Positions 26,540 through 34,208 of a stretch of DNA of 34,208 nucleotides are shown piece by piece. Under the pieces are notes generated by a model, which had not been told where the DNA came from, ran no database searches, and was given only the letters and a program-made list of their open reading frames with translations. The number at the start of each line of letters is the position of its first letter. Within the stretch, counting starts at the first letter, position 1. A program made the position numbers and the translations under genes. Source of the stretch: Betaproteobacteria bacterium (GTDB lineage: Bacteria > Pseudomonadota > Gammaproteobacteria > Burkholderiales > Burkholderiaceae_C); the NCBI GenBank assembly GCA_009925585.1, contig RFYK01000009.1, positions 1 through 34,208 of the forward strand, given 5' to 3'.

Positions 26540-27133
26540 TTACTTCACCAGGGTTGCAGATTGAATGACGACAGGTGTTTGGGGAACATCTGTGGGGAAA
26601 GGGCCGCCAGGGCCTGTGGGCAGGGCTTTGATGCGGTTGATCACATCCATGCCGGAGATCACTTTGCCAAAGGCCACATAGCCCCAACCTTGCGGGGTGG
26701 GCGATTGGTGGTCAAGAAAATCGTTGTCTTTGACGTTGATGAAAAACTGCGCGGTCGCAGAGTGTGGGTTGTTGGTGCGCGCCATGGACAGCGTGCCCAC
26801 AGTGTTGTGCAAAGCACCATTGGCTTTGGCTTCCGCCCCTTCATGTTTGATCGGTGCGCGCGTGTTTTTTTCGTTGTATTTGGTGTCGTAGCCACCGCCT
26901 TGGATCATGAAGTTGTTGATCACGCGGTGAAACAAGGTGCCGTTGTAGTGGCCATCTCGCACATACCCTAGAAAATTCTCGACAGTCTTGGGTGTTTTGT
27001 CGGGATACAACTCAACCACAAACTCACCTGCATTGGTGACAAATTTGACTTGCGGACTGGGCGACTGTGCCTGAGCAGTCAGGGCAAAACACAGCAAAAA
27101 ACTGAGAGCCAAGCGTTGGGCAATGTGCATCAT
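26540..27133 (-). CDS. ppiA: Periplasmic peptidyl-prolyl cis-trans isomerase A (cyclophilin)
   Basis: The same enzyme family as the next gene, but exported: the start [20 protein letters not shown] with an AQA|QS-type cleavage site is a signal peptide. The catalytic Arg/Phe/Gln residues lie in [14 protein letters not shown] and [10 protein letters not shown]. Length is 197 residues. ATG 27133 overlaps the TPR gene stop (ATGA), so it is translated from the same operon. Confidence 0.94.
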   Translation of the reverse strand: MMHIAQRLALSFLLCFALTAQAQSPSPQVKFVTNAGEFVVELYPDKTPKTVENFLGYVRDGHYNGTLFHRVINNFMIQGGGYDTKYNEKNTRAPIKHEGAEAKANGALHNTVGTLSMARTNNPHSATAQFFINVKDNDFLDHQSPTPQGWGYVAFGKVISGMDVINRIKALPTGPGGPFPTDVPQTPVVIQSATLVK

Positions 27134-27723
27134 GGTGGGGTCAAGGTCAGTTGGAGTGCAGGTTGAAGGGCCGTGGTTTTTCGTGTCAGAGATTTGTTGC
27201 CGCCACCCAAACGAGCGGCGTTGTCATAAGACCGGTTGGCCAAATGAACCAGTATGTCACCCAGGTTTTCGTGGGCAGTGGCGTAGTCAGGGTTGTTGCG
27301 CAGTGCGTTTTCAAACGCTTGACGCGCTTCATCTGTGCGGCCCTTGGCAGCAAGCATGACACCCAGGTTGTTTTGCACTTCTGGCAATTCTGGGTATTCG
27401 CGGGACAGCTCCAAGTAAGTGTCAAAAGCTTCGTCCGTTCGTTTGAGTTGTTCGAGCAACCTGGCGCGCCAAAACCGCATTTGCGGGTCACGCGGTTGAT
27501 CTTGCAAATATTCTTCTGTCAACCACAGGGCATTGTTCCAATCGCGACGCATCATGCTTTTTTGCACTTCATCGTGTGGTGTGCCTTTGTAGTTTTGTCC
27601 AGTGACAGTTTGCGCTTGCGCACTGAATGTCCCGAGCATCAACAAGCCCAAAAAGCAAAACAGCCTGCAAGCTGACACCCAAGTCACACCGTTTGGCTTT
27701 GGAAAAAACAGAAAAAGTGGCAT
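27130..27723 (-). CDS. Secreted TPR-repeat protein
   Basis: A 197-residue protein with an N-terminal signal sequence (CRLFCFLGLLMLGTFSAQAQ) and about three tetratricopeptide repeats at residues 65-165. These include a strong one, ELPEVQNNLGVMLAAKGRTDEARQ, and its follow-on ALRNNPDYATAHENLGDILV. Such repeats make protein-binding superhelices; its partner is unknown. I took ATG 27723 (MPLFLFFPKP); the frame runs back to 27861 but would cross the cysS start. It is the likely first gene of the TPR-ppiA-ppiB-lpxH operon. Confidence 0.82.
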   Translation of the reverse strand: MPLFLFFPKPNGVTWVSACRLFCFLGLLMLGTFSAQAQTVTGQNYKGTPHDEVQKSMMRRDWNNALWLTEEYLQDQPRDPQMRFWRARLLEQLKRTDEAFDTYLELSREYPELPEVQNNLGVMLAAKGRTDEARQAFENALRNNPDYATAHENLGDILVHLANRSYDNAARLGGGNKSLTRKTTALQPALQLTLTPP

Positions 27724-27847
27724 GGAAATGAATGTGATGGGCACCTGTGATGAAGATGCAAACCATGGGACCTCGATATACTGCGCGCATTGTAGTAGAG
27801 TGACCTTACGCACCTGCTGAGTGCAATTACATCCCGATTCAACCAAC
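27724..27847. promoter_or_regulatory. Divergent promoter region, TPR operon and cysS
   Basis: This 124-base gap separates two outward-facing genes. A TATACT at 27777-27782 on the plus strand and a TACAAT at 27789-27794 read on the minus strand are plausible -10 boxes for cysS and the TPR operon. Neither has a good -35 hexamer at 16-18 bases, so the assignments are tentative. No riboswitch-like or T-box structure is evident. Confidence 0.35.
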
Positions 27848-29233
27848 ATGGCCCTTCGCATTTACAACACGCTTTCGCGTGAGTTGCAGGTTTTCGAGCC
27901 CCTCACGCCGGGTCATGTGCGCATGTATGTGTGTGGCATGACGGTGTACGACTTTTGTCACATGGGCCATGCGCGTTCCATGGTGGCTTTCGATGTGGTG
28001 CAGCGCTGGCTCAAGCAATCGGGCTTCACAGTCACTTATGTGCGCAACATCACCGACATTGACGACAAAATCATCCGACGTGCCACGGAAAACGGCGAAT
28101 CCATTCGGACATTGACCGATCGCATGATTCAAGCGTTGCATGTGGACGCTGACGCCTTGGGCATCGAACGCCCGCAAGCCGAACCCAGAGCCACCGACCA
28201 TGTCAGCGGCATGTTGGGCTTGATCAGCAAACTCGAGCAACAGGGATTGGCTTACCGCAGTCCCAACGGCGACGTGAATTTTGCGGTCCGCAAATTCCCC
28301 GGCTATGGCAAGTTGTCCGGCAAGTCATTGGATGAATTGCATGCAGGCGAGCGGGTCGCGGTGCTGGATGGCAAGGAAGACCCGTTGGATTTTGTGCTGT
28401 GGAAATCGGCCAAAGCCGATGAACCTGCAGACGTCAAATGGGACAGCGAATTTGGCGCAGGGCGTCCCGGTTGGCATATTGAATGCTCGGCCATGTCGTG
28501 CAATTTGCTGGGCGAATCATTTGACATACATGGCGGGGGTGCAGATTTGCAGTTTCCGCACCATGAAAACGAAATCGCACAAAGCGAAGGTGCCCACGGC
28601 GTGCCCATGGCGCGCTTTTGGATGCACAACGGGTTTATCAACGTGGACAACGTCAAGATGTCCAAAAGCTTGGGCAACTTTTTCACCATCCGTGACGTGC
28701 TGCAGCGTTACCGACCCGAAGAAGTGCGTTTTTTTGTGGTGCGCAGTCACTACCGCAGCCCGCTCAATTTCAGTGACCTGCACTTAGACGATGCCAAAGC
28801 ATCTCTCAAACGTTTGTACACCGCGTTGCAAGCCGTACCGCCTCAAACGGTGGCCATCGATTGGCAGCAGCCGCAAGCTGCGCGGTTCAAAGCGGCGATG
28901 GACGAAGATTTCGCAACACCAGAGGCCGTGGCGGTGTTGTTTGATCTGGCCGCAGAAGTCAACCGTACCCAATCGGTACCAGCCAGCAGTTTGCTCAAAG
29001 CCTTGGGCGGCGTGCTGGGGTTGTTGCAAGCCGATCCGCTGAGTTTTTTACAAGCCAGCCATGCCGATGCTGGCAGTGATGACACAGCACAGATTGAAAT
29101 GCTGATCGCCGAGCGTGCCACTGCCAAAGCCTCGCGTGATTTTTCTCGTGCAGATCAAATTCGCCAACAACTCAGCGACATGGGCGTGGTGCTCAAGGAT
29201 TCACCGCAAGGTACGCAATGGGAGCGCGCCTGA
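27848..29233 (+). CDS. cysS: Cysteinyl-tRNA synthetase
   Basis: It charges tRNA-Cys. The class I signatures are intact: HMGHARS (HIGH-type) near residue 37 and KMSKSLGN. The zinc/cysteine-binding residues lie in [17 protein letters not shown] and [12 protein letters not shown]. Length is 461 from ATG 27848 ([12 protein letters not shown]). The final TGA overlaps the ATG of the next gene (TGATG). It starts a plus-strand run through lysC. Confidence 0.97.
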   Translation: MALRIYNTLSRELQVFEPLTPGHVRMYVCGMTVYDFCHMGHARSMVAFDVVQRWLKQSGFTVTYVRNITDIDDKIIRRATENGESIRTLTDRMIQALHVDADALGIERPQAEPRATDHVSGMLGLISKLEQQGLAYRSPNGDVNFAVRKFPGYGKLSGKSLDELHAGERVAVLDGKEDPLDFVLWKSAKADEPADVKWDSEFGAGRPGWHIECSAMSCNLLGESFDIHGGGADLQFPHHENEIAQSEGAHGVPMARFWMHNGFINVDNVKMSKSLGNFFTIRDVLQRYRPEEVRFFVVRSHYRSPLNFSDLHLDDAKASLKRLYTALQAVPPQTVAIDWQQPQAARFKAAMDEDFATPEAVAVLFDLAAEVNRTQSVPASSLLKALGGVLGLLQADPLSFLQASHADAGSDDTAQIEMLIAERATAKASRDFSRADQIRQQLSDMGVVLKDSPQGTQWERA

Positions 29234-29880
29234 TGGCTGTTCGCCCGTTACAGGTCAAGCGCGTCACCCCAGATTACTGGGAGGAAGCCTGCCGTCACTT
29301 GGCCAAAAAAGACCGCGTCATGCGACGCTTGATCCCCATGTTTGGGGATGCTTGCCTGGAGTCGCGTGGCGACGCTTTCGTGACCTTGGCGCGCAGCATT
29401 GTGGGGCAGCAAATTTCTGTGAAAGCTGCGCAATCGGTGTGGGACAAATTTGCCGCGCTCTGCAAAAGCATCACCCCAGGGCAAGTGCTCAAACTCAAAG
29501 TGGATGACATGCGCGCGGCGGGCCTGTCAGCGCGCAAAGTGGAATATTTGGTCGACTTGGCCTTGCACTTTTCCAATGGCGCGGTGCACACCCGCAAATG
29601 GTCTGACATGGACGACGAGTCCATCATCGAAGAATTGGTGGCCATTCGCGGCATCGGGCGTTGGACCGCAGAAATGTTTTTGATTTTTTACCTGTTGCGT
29701 CCGAACGTCTTGCCTTTGGACGATGTCGGTTTGATCAACGGCATCAGCAAAAATTATTTTTCAGGTGAGGCGGTCAGCCGCAGCGATGCCCGCGAAGTGG
29801 CTGCGGCGTGGCAACCTTATTGCAGTGTGGCAACTTGGTATATTTGGCGTTCGCTGGACCCGCAGCCTGTGGCCTACTGA
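29233..29880 (+). CDS. DNA-3-methyladenine glycosylase II-like (HhH-GPD family)
   Basis: A base-excision repair glycosylase that releases alkylated purines. The helix-hairpin-helix/GPD motif is visible as [18 protein letters not shown] followed by LPLDDVGL, where the Asp is catalytic. [16 protein letters not shown] is the family's conserved N-terminal block. I chose ATG 29233 (TGATG overlap with cysS); a GTG/ATG-type start at 29218 would add five residues. Length is 215. Placement between cysS and accA is common in Comamonadaceae. Confidence 0.9.
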   Translation: MAVRPLQVKRVTPDYWEEACRHLAKKDRVMRRLIPMFGDACLESRGDAFVTLARSIVGQQISVKAAQSVWDKFAALCKSITPGQVLKLKVDDMRAAGLSARKVEYLVDLALHFSNGAVHTRKWSDMDDESIIEELVAIRGIGRWTAEMFLIFYLLRPNVLPLDDVGLINGISKNYFSGEAVSRSDAREVAAAWQPYCSVATWYIWRSLDPQPVAY

Positions 29881-29915
29881 TGTTGGCATGGGCCAAAGCC
29901 CACAAGGAGAACCGT

Positions 29916-30893
29916 TTGGCCAAGAAAACATTCCTCGATTTCGAGCAACCCATTGCAGAGCTTGAAACCAAAATTGAAGAATTGCGCTACGTGCAAGTCG
30001 AGTCCGCTGTCGACATTTCAGAAGAAATCGAGCAGCTGTCGAAAAAAAGCCAGCAACTCACCAAAGACATTTACAGCGACCTGAGCCCCTGGCAAATCAC
30101 CAAAATAGCCCGTCACCCAGAGCGCCCTTACACGCTTGACTACATCAACGAAATTTTCACTGACTTTGTGGAAATGCACGGCGACCGCCATTTCGCTGAC
30201 GATTTGAGCATCGTGGGCGGTTTGGCCCGTTTCAATGGCAATGCTTGCATGGTGCTGGGTCAGCAAAAAGGGCGCGACACCCGCGAACGCACCGCACGCA
30301 ATTTCGGCATGACCCGACCGGAAGGCTATCGCAAGGCATTGCGGTTGATGAAGACCGCTGAGAAATTCAAATTACCGGTGTTCACCTTCGTGGACACGCC
30401 GGGCGCATTTCCTGGCATTGATGCCGAAGAGCGCAGCCAAAGCGAAGCCATTGGCCGCAACATTTTTGAAATGGCGCAATTGCAAGTGCCGATCATCACC
30501 ACCATCATCGGTGAAGGTGGCTCTGGCGGCGCACTGGCCATCAGCGTGGCTGATCAATTGTTGATGCTGCAATATTCCATTTATTCGGTGATCAGCCCAG
30601 AAGGCTGTGCTTCGATTTTGTGGAAAACCTCTGACCGGGCGTCAGACGCGGCTGACGCTTTGGGTATCACGGCACACCGACTCAAAGCGCTGGGGTTGGT
30701 TGACAAAATCGTCAATGAGCCCGTGGGTGGCGCGCACCGAGACACCAAACTCATGGCGTCGCATTTGAAGCGCGGTTTGAACGATGCATGGCGTCAACTC
30801 AGCGACCTCAAAGTCAAAGAACTGCTTGAAAGACGTTATGAACGGCTGCAAAGCTATGGCCGATTCAACGACACCAAAGCCGACGCCCGTTGA
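29916..30893 (+). CDS. accA: Acetyl-CoA carboxylase carboxyltransferase subunit alpha
   Basis: AccA pairs with AccD to transfer the carboxyl group from biotin to acetyl-CoA in the first step of fatty-acid synthesis. The chosen start is TTG 29916 ([17 protein letters not shown]), preceded by AAGGAG six bases upstream; this beginning is the family standard. An in-frame ATG at 29880 overlapping the glycosylase stop (TGATG) would add 12 residues. Family blocks seen are [39 protein letters not shown] and [12 protein letters not shown], with the oxyanion glycines. Length is 325. Its 3' end overlaps tilS by 38 bases. Confidence 0.95.
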   Translation: MAKKTFLDFEQPIAELETKIEELRYVQVESAVDISEEIEQLSKKSQQLTKDIYSDLSPWQITKIARHPERPYTLDYINEIFTDFVEMHGDRHFADDLSIVGGLARFNGNACMVLGQQKGRDTRERTARNFGMTRPEGYRKALRLMKTAEKFKLPVFTFVDTPGAFPGIDAEERSQSEAIGRNIFEMAQLQVPIITTIIGEGGSGGALAISVADQLLMLQYSIYSVISPEGCASILWKTSDRASDAADALGITAHRLKALGLVDKIVNEPVGGAHRDTKLMASHLKRGLNDAWRQLSDLKVKELLERRYERLQSYGRFNDTKADAR

Positions 30894-31854
30894 TTTGGCC
30901 TCGATAGCCGCTGGCTTGCCAGCGACACTTTCTTTGAAGCACTTCAAACCGGCGTTGCCGTTCGCTGTGGCATTGAGCGGCGGTGCAGATTCCACCGCTT
31001 TGTTATTGGCTTGCGCGGCACAGTGGCCGACACAGGTCAAAGCCATTCACATACACCACGGCATTCAAACAGCGGCTGACCATTTCGCGCAGCATTGCCA
31101 ACAGTTGTGCGATCAGCTTCAAGTGCCTTTGGTGATTGAGCGGATCGACGCGCGTCATGCGCCTGGTGAAAGCCCCGAGGAGGCTGCACGCAAAGGGCGA
31201 TACCAAGCGATGGCCGACGTGTTGAAACAGCACTGGGGCGGAACGCTGCGCGAGGTGGCTTTGGCGCAGCACGCTGACGATCAGGTCGAAACGCTGTTGC
31301 TGGCGCTGTCACGCGGTGCAGGTTTGCCGGGGCTGTCTGCCATGCCTGAGAGAACAGAGCGGCATGGTTTGGTATTACACCGTCCTTGGTTGCAAGCGCC
31401 CGGTGCGGATGTCCGCGCTTGGTTGCAATCCACGGGTGTGGCTTGGGTGGAAGACCCGACCAACTTGGACCAACAATTCACGCGCAACCTGATTCGCCAT
31501 CAACTGTTGCCTGTGCTGCAAAAGGCTTTTCCGGCGTTTCGCCAAACCTTTGCCCGAAGCGCACGGCATTCTGCCCAAGCACAGCAGTTGCTGGTGACCT
31601 TGGCGCAATTGGATTTGGAATTGGTGGGCGAGCCGCCCGTGCTCAAGCGCTTGCAGCAATTGAGCGCAGCGCGGCAAATCAACCTGTTGCGGTTATGGCT
31701 GAGCAACCGCGGCGTGCAAGCCAACACGCGACAAATTGATGCATTGGTTGCCCAAATCGACGCCTGCCGCACCCGCGGCCATGCCATTGATATCAAGGTT
31801 GGACGCGGTTTTGTCAGGCGAATTGGCGATTCAATCGATTGGTACAATTTCTAG
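30856..31854 (+). CDS. tilS: tRNA(Ile)-lysidine synthase
   Basis: TilS attaches lysine to C34 of tRNA-Ile(CAU), allowing AUA decoding. The N-terminal ATP-pyrophosphatase P-loop is [16 protein letters not shown], followed by HIHHGIQ and [22 protein letters not shown] and FTRNLIRH close the catalytic domain. At 332 residues it lacks much of the C-terminal region found in the longer E. coli protein, which is normal for this group. ATG 30856 lies inside the accA end; other in-frame starts further up would overlap more. Confidence 0.93.
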   Translation: MADSTTPKPTPVDLASIAAGLPATLSLKHFKPALPFAVALSGGADSTALLLACAAQWPTQVKAIHIHHGIQTAADHFAQHCQQLCDQLQVPLVIERIDARHAPGESPEEAARKGRYQAMADVLKQHWGGTLREVALAQHADDQVETLLLALSRGAGLPGLSAMPERTERHGLVLHRPWLQAPGADVRAWLQSTGVAWVEDPTNLDQQFTRNLIRHQLLPVLQKAFPAFRQTFARSARHSAQAQQLLVTLAQLDLELVGEPPVLKRLQQLSAARQINLLRLWLSNRGVQANTRQIDALVAQIDACRTRGHAIDIKVGRGFVRRIGDSIDWYNF

Positions 31855-31882
31855 CTTTGACTGCTGATAAATACCTTCTCTG

Positions 31883-33151
31883 ATGGCTTTAATCGTTCAC
31901 AAATACGGCGGCACTTCCATGGGGTCGACCGAGCGCATTCACAACGTGGCCAAGCGCGTGGCCAAATGGGCCAAGGCAGGGCACCAAATGGTTGTCGTGC
32001 CGTCCGCCATGAGTGGCGAAACCAACAGGTTGCTGGGCTTGGCCAAAGAACTCGCACCCAACGCCCACAGCGACGCCCATTTCCGAGAATTAGATGCATT
32101 GGCCGCCACCGGCGAGCAGGCTTCCTCCGCGTTGTTGGCCATCGCCTTGCAAGCTGAAGGCATTCCCGCCGTCAGTTATTCCGGGTGGCAAGTGCCCATT
32201 CGCACCAACAGCGCTTTCACCAAAGCCCGTATTGAGTCGATTGATGACGCCCGCGTGCGACAAGACCTGAACCAGGGCAAAGTCGTGATCATCACAGGCT
32301 TCCAAGGCGTGGACCCCCAAGGTCATGTCACCACTTTAGGACGTGGCGGTTCTGATACCTCCGCAGTGGCTGTGGCTGCTGCCATGAAAGCCGCTGAATG
32401 CTTGATTTACACCGATGTCGATGGCGTGTACACCACCGACCCCAGGGTGGTGCCGCAAGCGCGGCGTTTGCATACCGTCAGTTTTGAAGAGATGCTGGAG
32501 ATGGCATCGCTGGGCAGCAAAGTGCTGCAGATTCGGTCGGTTGAATTTGCAGGGAAATACAAAGTGCCCTTGCGTGTGCTCTCCAGTTTCACGCCGTGGG
32601 ACATCGATATCAACGAGGAGGCCAAGTCAGGCACCCTGATTACTTTCGAGGAAGATGAACAAATGGAACAAGCCATCGTATCTGGCATCGCCTTTACCCG
32701 CGACGAAGCCAAAATTTCCATCATCGGTGTGCCTGACAAACCAGGCATCGCTCACAAAATTTTGGGCACCGTGGCAGAAGCCAACATTGAAGTGGACATG
32801 ATCATCCAAAACATCAGCAAAGGCGGTTTGACCGATTTCAGTTTCACCGTCAACCGCAACGATCACGCCCGTGCCATCGATTTGCTTAAGTCCAAAGTGC
32901 TGCCTGAGTTGGGCAACCCCGAGGTGCTGGGCGACAACCAAATTTGCAAAGTCTCCATCGTGGGCATCGGCATGCGCAGCCACGTGGGGGTGGCCAGCAA
33001 AATGTTCGCTTGCTTGAGCGGCGAGGGCATCAATATCCAAATGATTTCAACCAGTGAAATCAAGACTTCGGTGGTTATTGATGAAAAATACCTCGAATTG
33101 GCGGTGCGTTCGCTGCACAAAGCCTTTGATCTCGAGCAGAATCAGGCATAA
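31883..33151 (+). CDS. lysC: Aspartate kinase
   Basis: It phosphorylates aspartate, the entry to lysine, threonine, methionine and diaminopimelate synthesis. The kinase domain starts MALIVHKYGGTSMGS and contains SGETNRLLGLAKEL, GRGGSDTSAVA and YTDVDGVYTTDPR. Two C-terminal ACT domains (from about residue 265, with VSGIAFTRDEAKISIIGVPD and VSIVGIGMRSHVG) provide allosteric control. Length is 422. It starts 28 bases after tilS; I see no lysine riboswitch in that gap. Confidence 0.97.
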   Translation: MALIVHKYGGTSMGSTERIHNVAKRVAKWAKAGHQMVVVPSAMSGETNRLLGLAKELAPNAHSDAHFRELDALAATGEQASSALLAIALQAEGIPAVSYSGWQVPIRTNSAFTKARIESIDDARVRQDLNQGKVVIITGFQGVDPQGHVTTLGRGGSDTSAVAVAAAMKAAECLIYTDVDGVYTTDPRVVPQARRLHTVSFEEMLEMASLGSKVLQIRSVEFAGKYKVPLRVLSSFTPWDIDINEEAKSGTLITFEEDEQMEQAIVSGIAFTRDEAKISIIGVPDKPGIAHKILGTVAEANIEVDMIIQNISKGGLTDFSFTVNRNDHARAIDLLKSKVLPELGNPEVLGDNQICKVSIVGIGMRSHVGVASKMFACLSGEGINIQMISTSEIKTSVVIDEKYLELAVRSLHKAFDLEQNQA

Positions 33152-33162
33152 TTTCAACCACT

Positions 33163-33255
33163 GGAAACGTGACCGAGTGGCCGAAGGTGCTCCCCTGCTA
33201 AGGGAGTATGGGGTGTTGAGCCTCATCAAGGGTTCGAATCCCTTCGTTTCCGCCA
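33163..33255 (+). tRNA. tRNA-Ser(GCU)
   Basis: A complete class II tRNA. GGAAACG (33163-33169) pairs with CGTTTCC (33245-33251), followed by G and an encoded CCA. The anticodon stem CTCCC/GGGAG encloses CTGCTAA with anticodon GCT at 33197-33199, reading AGC/AGU serine codons. The long variable arm is present. It lies 11 bases after lysC and directly before a terminator. Confidence 0.97.
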
Positions 33256-33267
33256 GTAACTTTTTAT

Positions 33268-33293
33268 AAATCGCTGCTTGTCAGCGATTTTTT
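33268..33293 (+). terminator. Intrinsic terminator after tRNA-Ser
   Basis: A perfect 9-bp stem (AAATCGCTG at 33268-33276, CAGCGATTT at 33282-33290) with loop CTTGT is followed by a T run merging with the stem end. This is the clearest factor-independent terminator in the window and should end transcription of the lysC/tRNA-Ser unit before the opposing gene. Confidence 0.85.
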
Positions 33294-33338
33294 ATTTCTG
33301 CTGTAAGTTTTGGTTTTGAAATCCCCACCAAAACCAGA

Positions 33339-34118
33339 TTAAAAAGCAAACCGAACCCCAACTTCATTTGTCTTATTGGCAGGCTCGTAGTAATAGCCTT
33401 TCAATGATCCATTGGTGTAGTAAGCCGCGTCTGTATTAGAGTCGCCTATGCTCCAGTAGCGCCAATACAGTTCCCAATTGGCACTGTTGGGTATGTAGGA
33501 AAAATCCAAACCATACCCAGACGTTTGGGTGTTCTGAATGTTGTTTTTATAACCGCTGATTTGCGAGAAATATGAAGTCTGTTTGCCTCGGATGAAAAAG
33601 TTGTATTGGGTTTTGAAAACCCCAGATGAGTTGGCGTAATAGGCGCCAAAGGGCAAATAGAAATACTGTGATTGACGGTCATAACCAGCATAGCCCGTTG
33701 AAGTTGTACCGTAGCCAGAGTGGTCGTAATGGTTTCTGTATCCAAGGCCTATATAGGTGGTGTTCCGGATAGGCATGTAAATCTCGCCAAGAACCTTGGT
33801 GTAGTAACTGTTGCTGGTGCCTGAGCCTGTGTATTTGGTGGGAATCAAAGCCACTTCGTAGTTGCCAGTCACTTGTCTGTCTGTGTCGATGGCCTTGAGC
33901 CCTTGGTTATTTCGGTAGCCCCAAGTCAACGCAGGCAGTCTGGAGGTGTCTGTCACCCCAGCGGAGGGTTCGGCATACTTGTAGAAATGGGTGTCATAAA
34001 ACCAATGGCTGGTGTTTAAATCGCCCGCACAAGCAGATTGAAAAAATAAATTGAACACAACCAACACGCCCAGCAACCAAGACGTCAATGAGTATGTATT
34101 TGTTGTGTGTGTTTTCAT
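33339..34118 (-). CDS. Unrecognised outer-membrane beta-barrel-like protein
   Basis: A 259-residue exported protein with a signal sequence (SWLLGVLVVFNLFFQSACAG, cleavage likely after ACA; the nearby Cys makes a lipoprotein less likely but possible). The mature part is very rich in Tyr, Gly, Ser and Asn with alternating aromatic strands (YIGLGYRNHYDHSGYG, QYFYLPFGAYYANSSG, WELYWRYWSIGDSNT). It ends in a C-terminal Phe (VGVRFAF), the usual signature for BAM-assembled barrels. I chose ATG 34118, with AGGTGA 7 bases upstream; the frame is also open to a GTG at 34127. Composition is more AT-rich than its neighbours. I do not recognise the family or a ligand. Confidence 0.72.
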   Translation of the reverse strand: MKTHTTNTYSLTSWLLGVLVVFNLFFQSACAGDLNTSHWFYDTHFYKYAEPSAGVTDTSRLPALTWGYRNNQGLKAIDTDRQVTGNYEVALIPTKYTGSGTSNSYYTKVLGEIYMPIRNTTYIGLGYRNHYDHSGYGTTSTGYAGYDRQSQYFYLPFGAYYANSSGVFKTQYNFFIRGKQTSYFSQISGYKNNIQNTQTSGYGLDFSYIPNSANWELYWRYWSIGDSNTDAAYYTNGSLKGYYYEPANKTNEVGVRFAF

Positions 34119-34185
34119 TTCATTCACCTGACGATAACCGTGGTCGACACTTTCAAGAATGGTTGTGCCGCTGTGTGGATGGGTG

Positions 34186-34200
34186 TTCCAAAACTTGGAA
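34186..34200. repeat. Short perfect inverted repeat upstream of the barrel gene
   Basis: TTCCAA and TTGGAA arms with a 3-base centre lie about 70-80 bases before the ATG of the outer-membrane-like gene. It has operator-like symmetry, but a single 6-bp palindrome can arise by chance and no promoter hexamers can be tied to it. The window ends 8 bases later. Confidence 0.25.
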
Positions 34201-34208
34201 CGTCGCCA

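Overview
The window reads as a chromosomal segment of a betaproteobacterium, most likely a Comamonadaceae-type Burkholderiales (Limnohabitans/Rhodoferax-like). The basis is protein style and gene order: glyA-nrdR-minor pilins-ribD-ribE-ribBA-ribH-nusB-aminotransferase-ybgC-tolQRA, and cysS-alkA-accA-tilS-lysC-tRNA-Ser. Base composition is moderate, with many TTG leucine codons. I see no phage, insertion sequence, CRISPR array or integrase.

Layout. 1-3890 (+): the 3' part of galU, then nosR and a broken apbE/nosX-type flavin transferase. 3930-6599: xdhC (-), an RsuA-family pseudouridine synthase (+) and an alpha/beta hydrolase (-). 6741-9576 (+): a RodZ-like HTH membrane protein, tRNA-Leu(UAA), a broken beta-propeller lactonase and a conserved hypothetical gene. 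9579-22501 (-): an 18-gene co-directional array running from a lytic transglycosylase through glyA, nrdR, five minor type IV pilin genes, ribD-ribE-ribBA-ribH, nusB, an aminotransferase and ybgC-tolQ-tolR to a broken tolA. Many of its junctions are ATGA or TGATG overlaps. 22586-25216 (+): a large DUF349 protein. 25206-27723 (-): a TPR lipoprotein-like/secreted protein, two cyclophilins and lpxH. 27848-33255 (+): cysS, alkA-like, accA, tilS, lysC and tRNA-Ser(GCU), closed by a clear intrinsic terminator. 33339-34118 (-): an unrecognised outer-membrane beta-barrel-like protein.

Most of this is ordinary housekeeping: riboflavin and one-carbon metabolism, envelope maintenance, fatty-acid and lysine-family biosynthesis, and translation. 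I did not find a convincing undescribed system. The most unusual signal is that three genes within about 6 kb (apbE near 3.67 kb, the lactonase near 8.11 kb, tolA near 9.79 kb) each appear to have lost a short internal stretch of about 20-30 codons out of frame, while both flanks remain well conserved. This is either recent gene decay or an assembly artefact. Alongside it, the expected covalent-FMN motif of NosR is degenerate next to its broken flavin transferase, no nosZ is nearby, and the minor-pilin cluster lacks pilY1.
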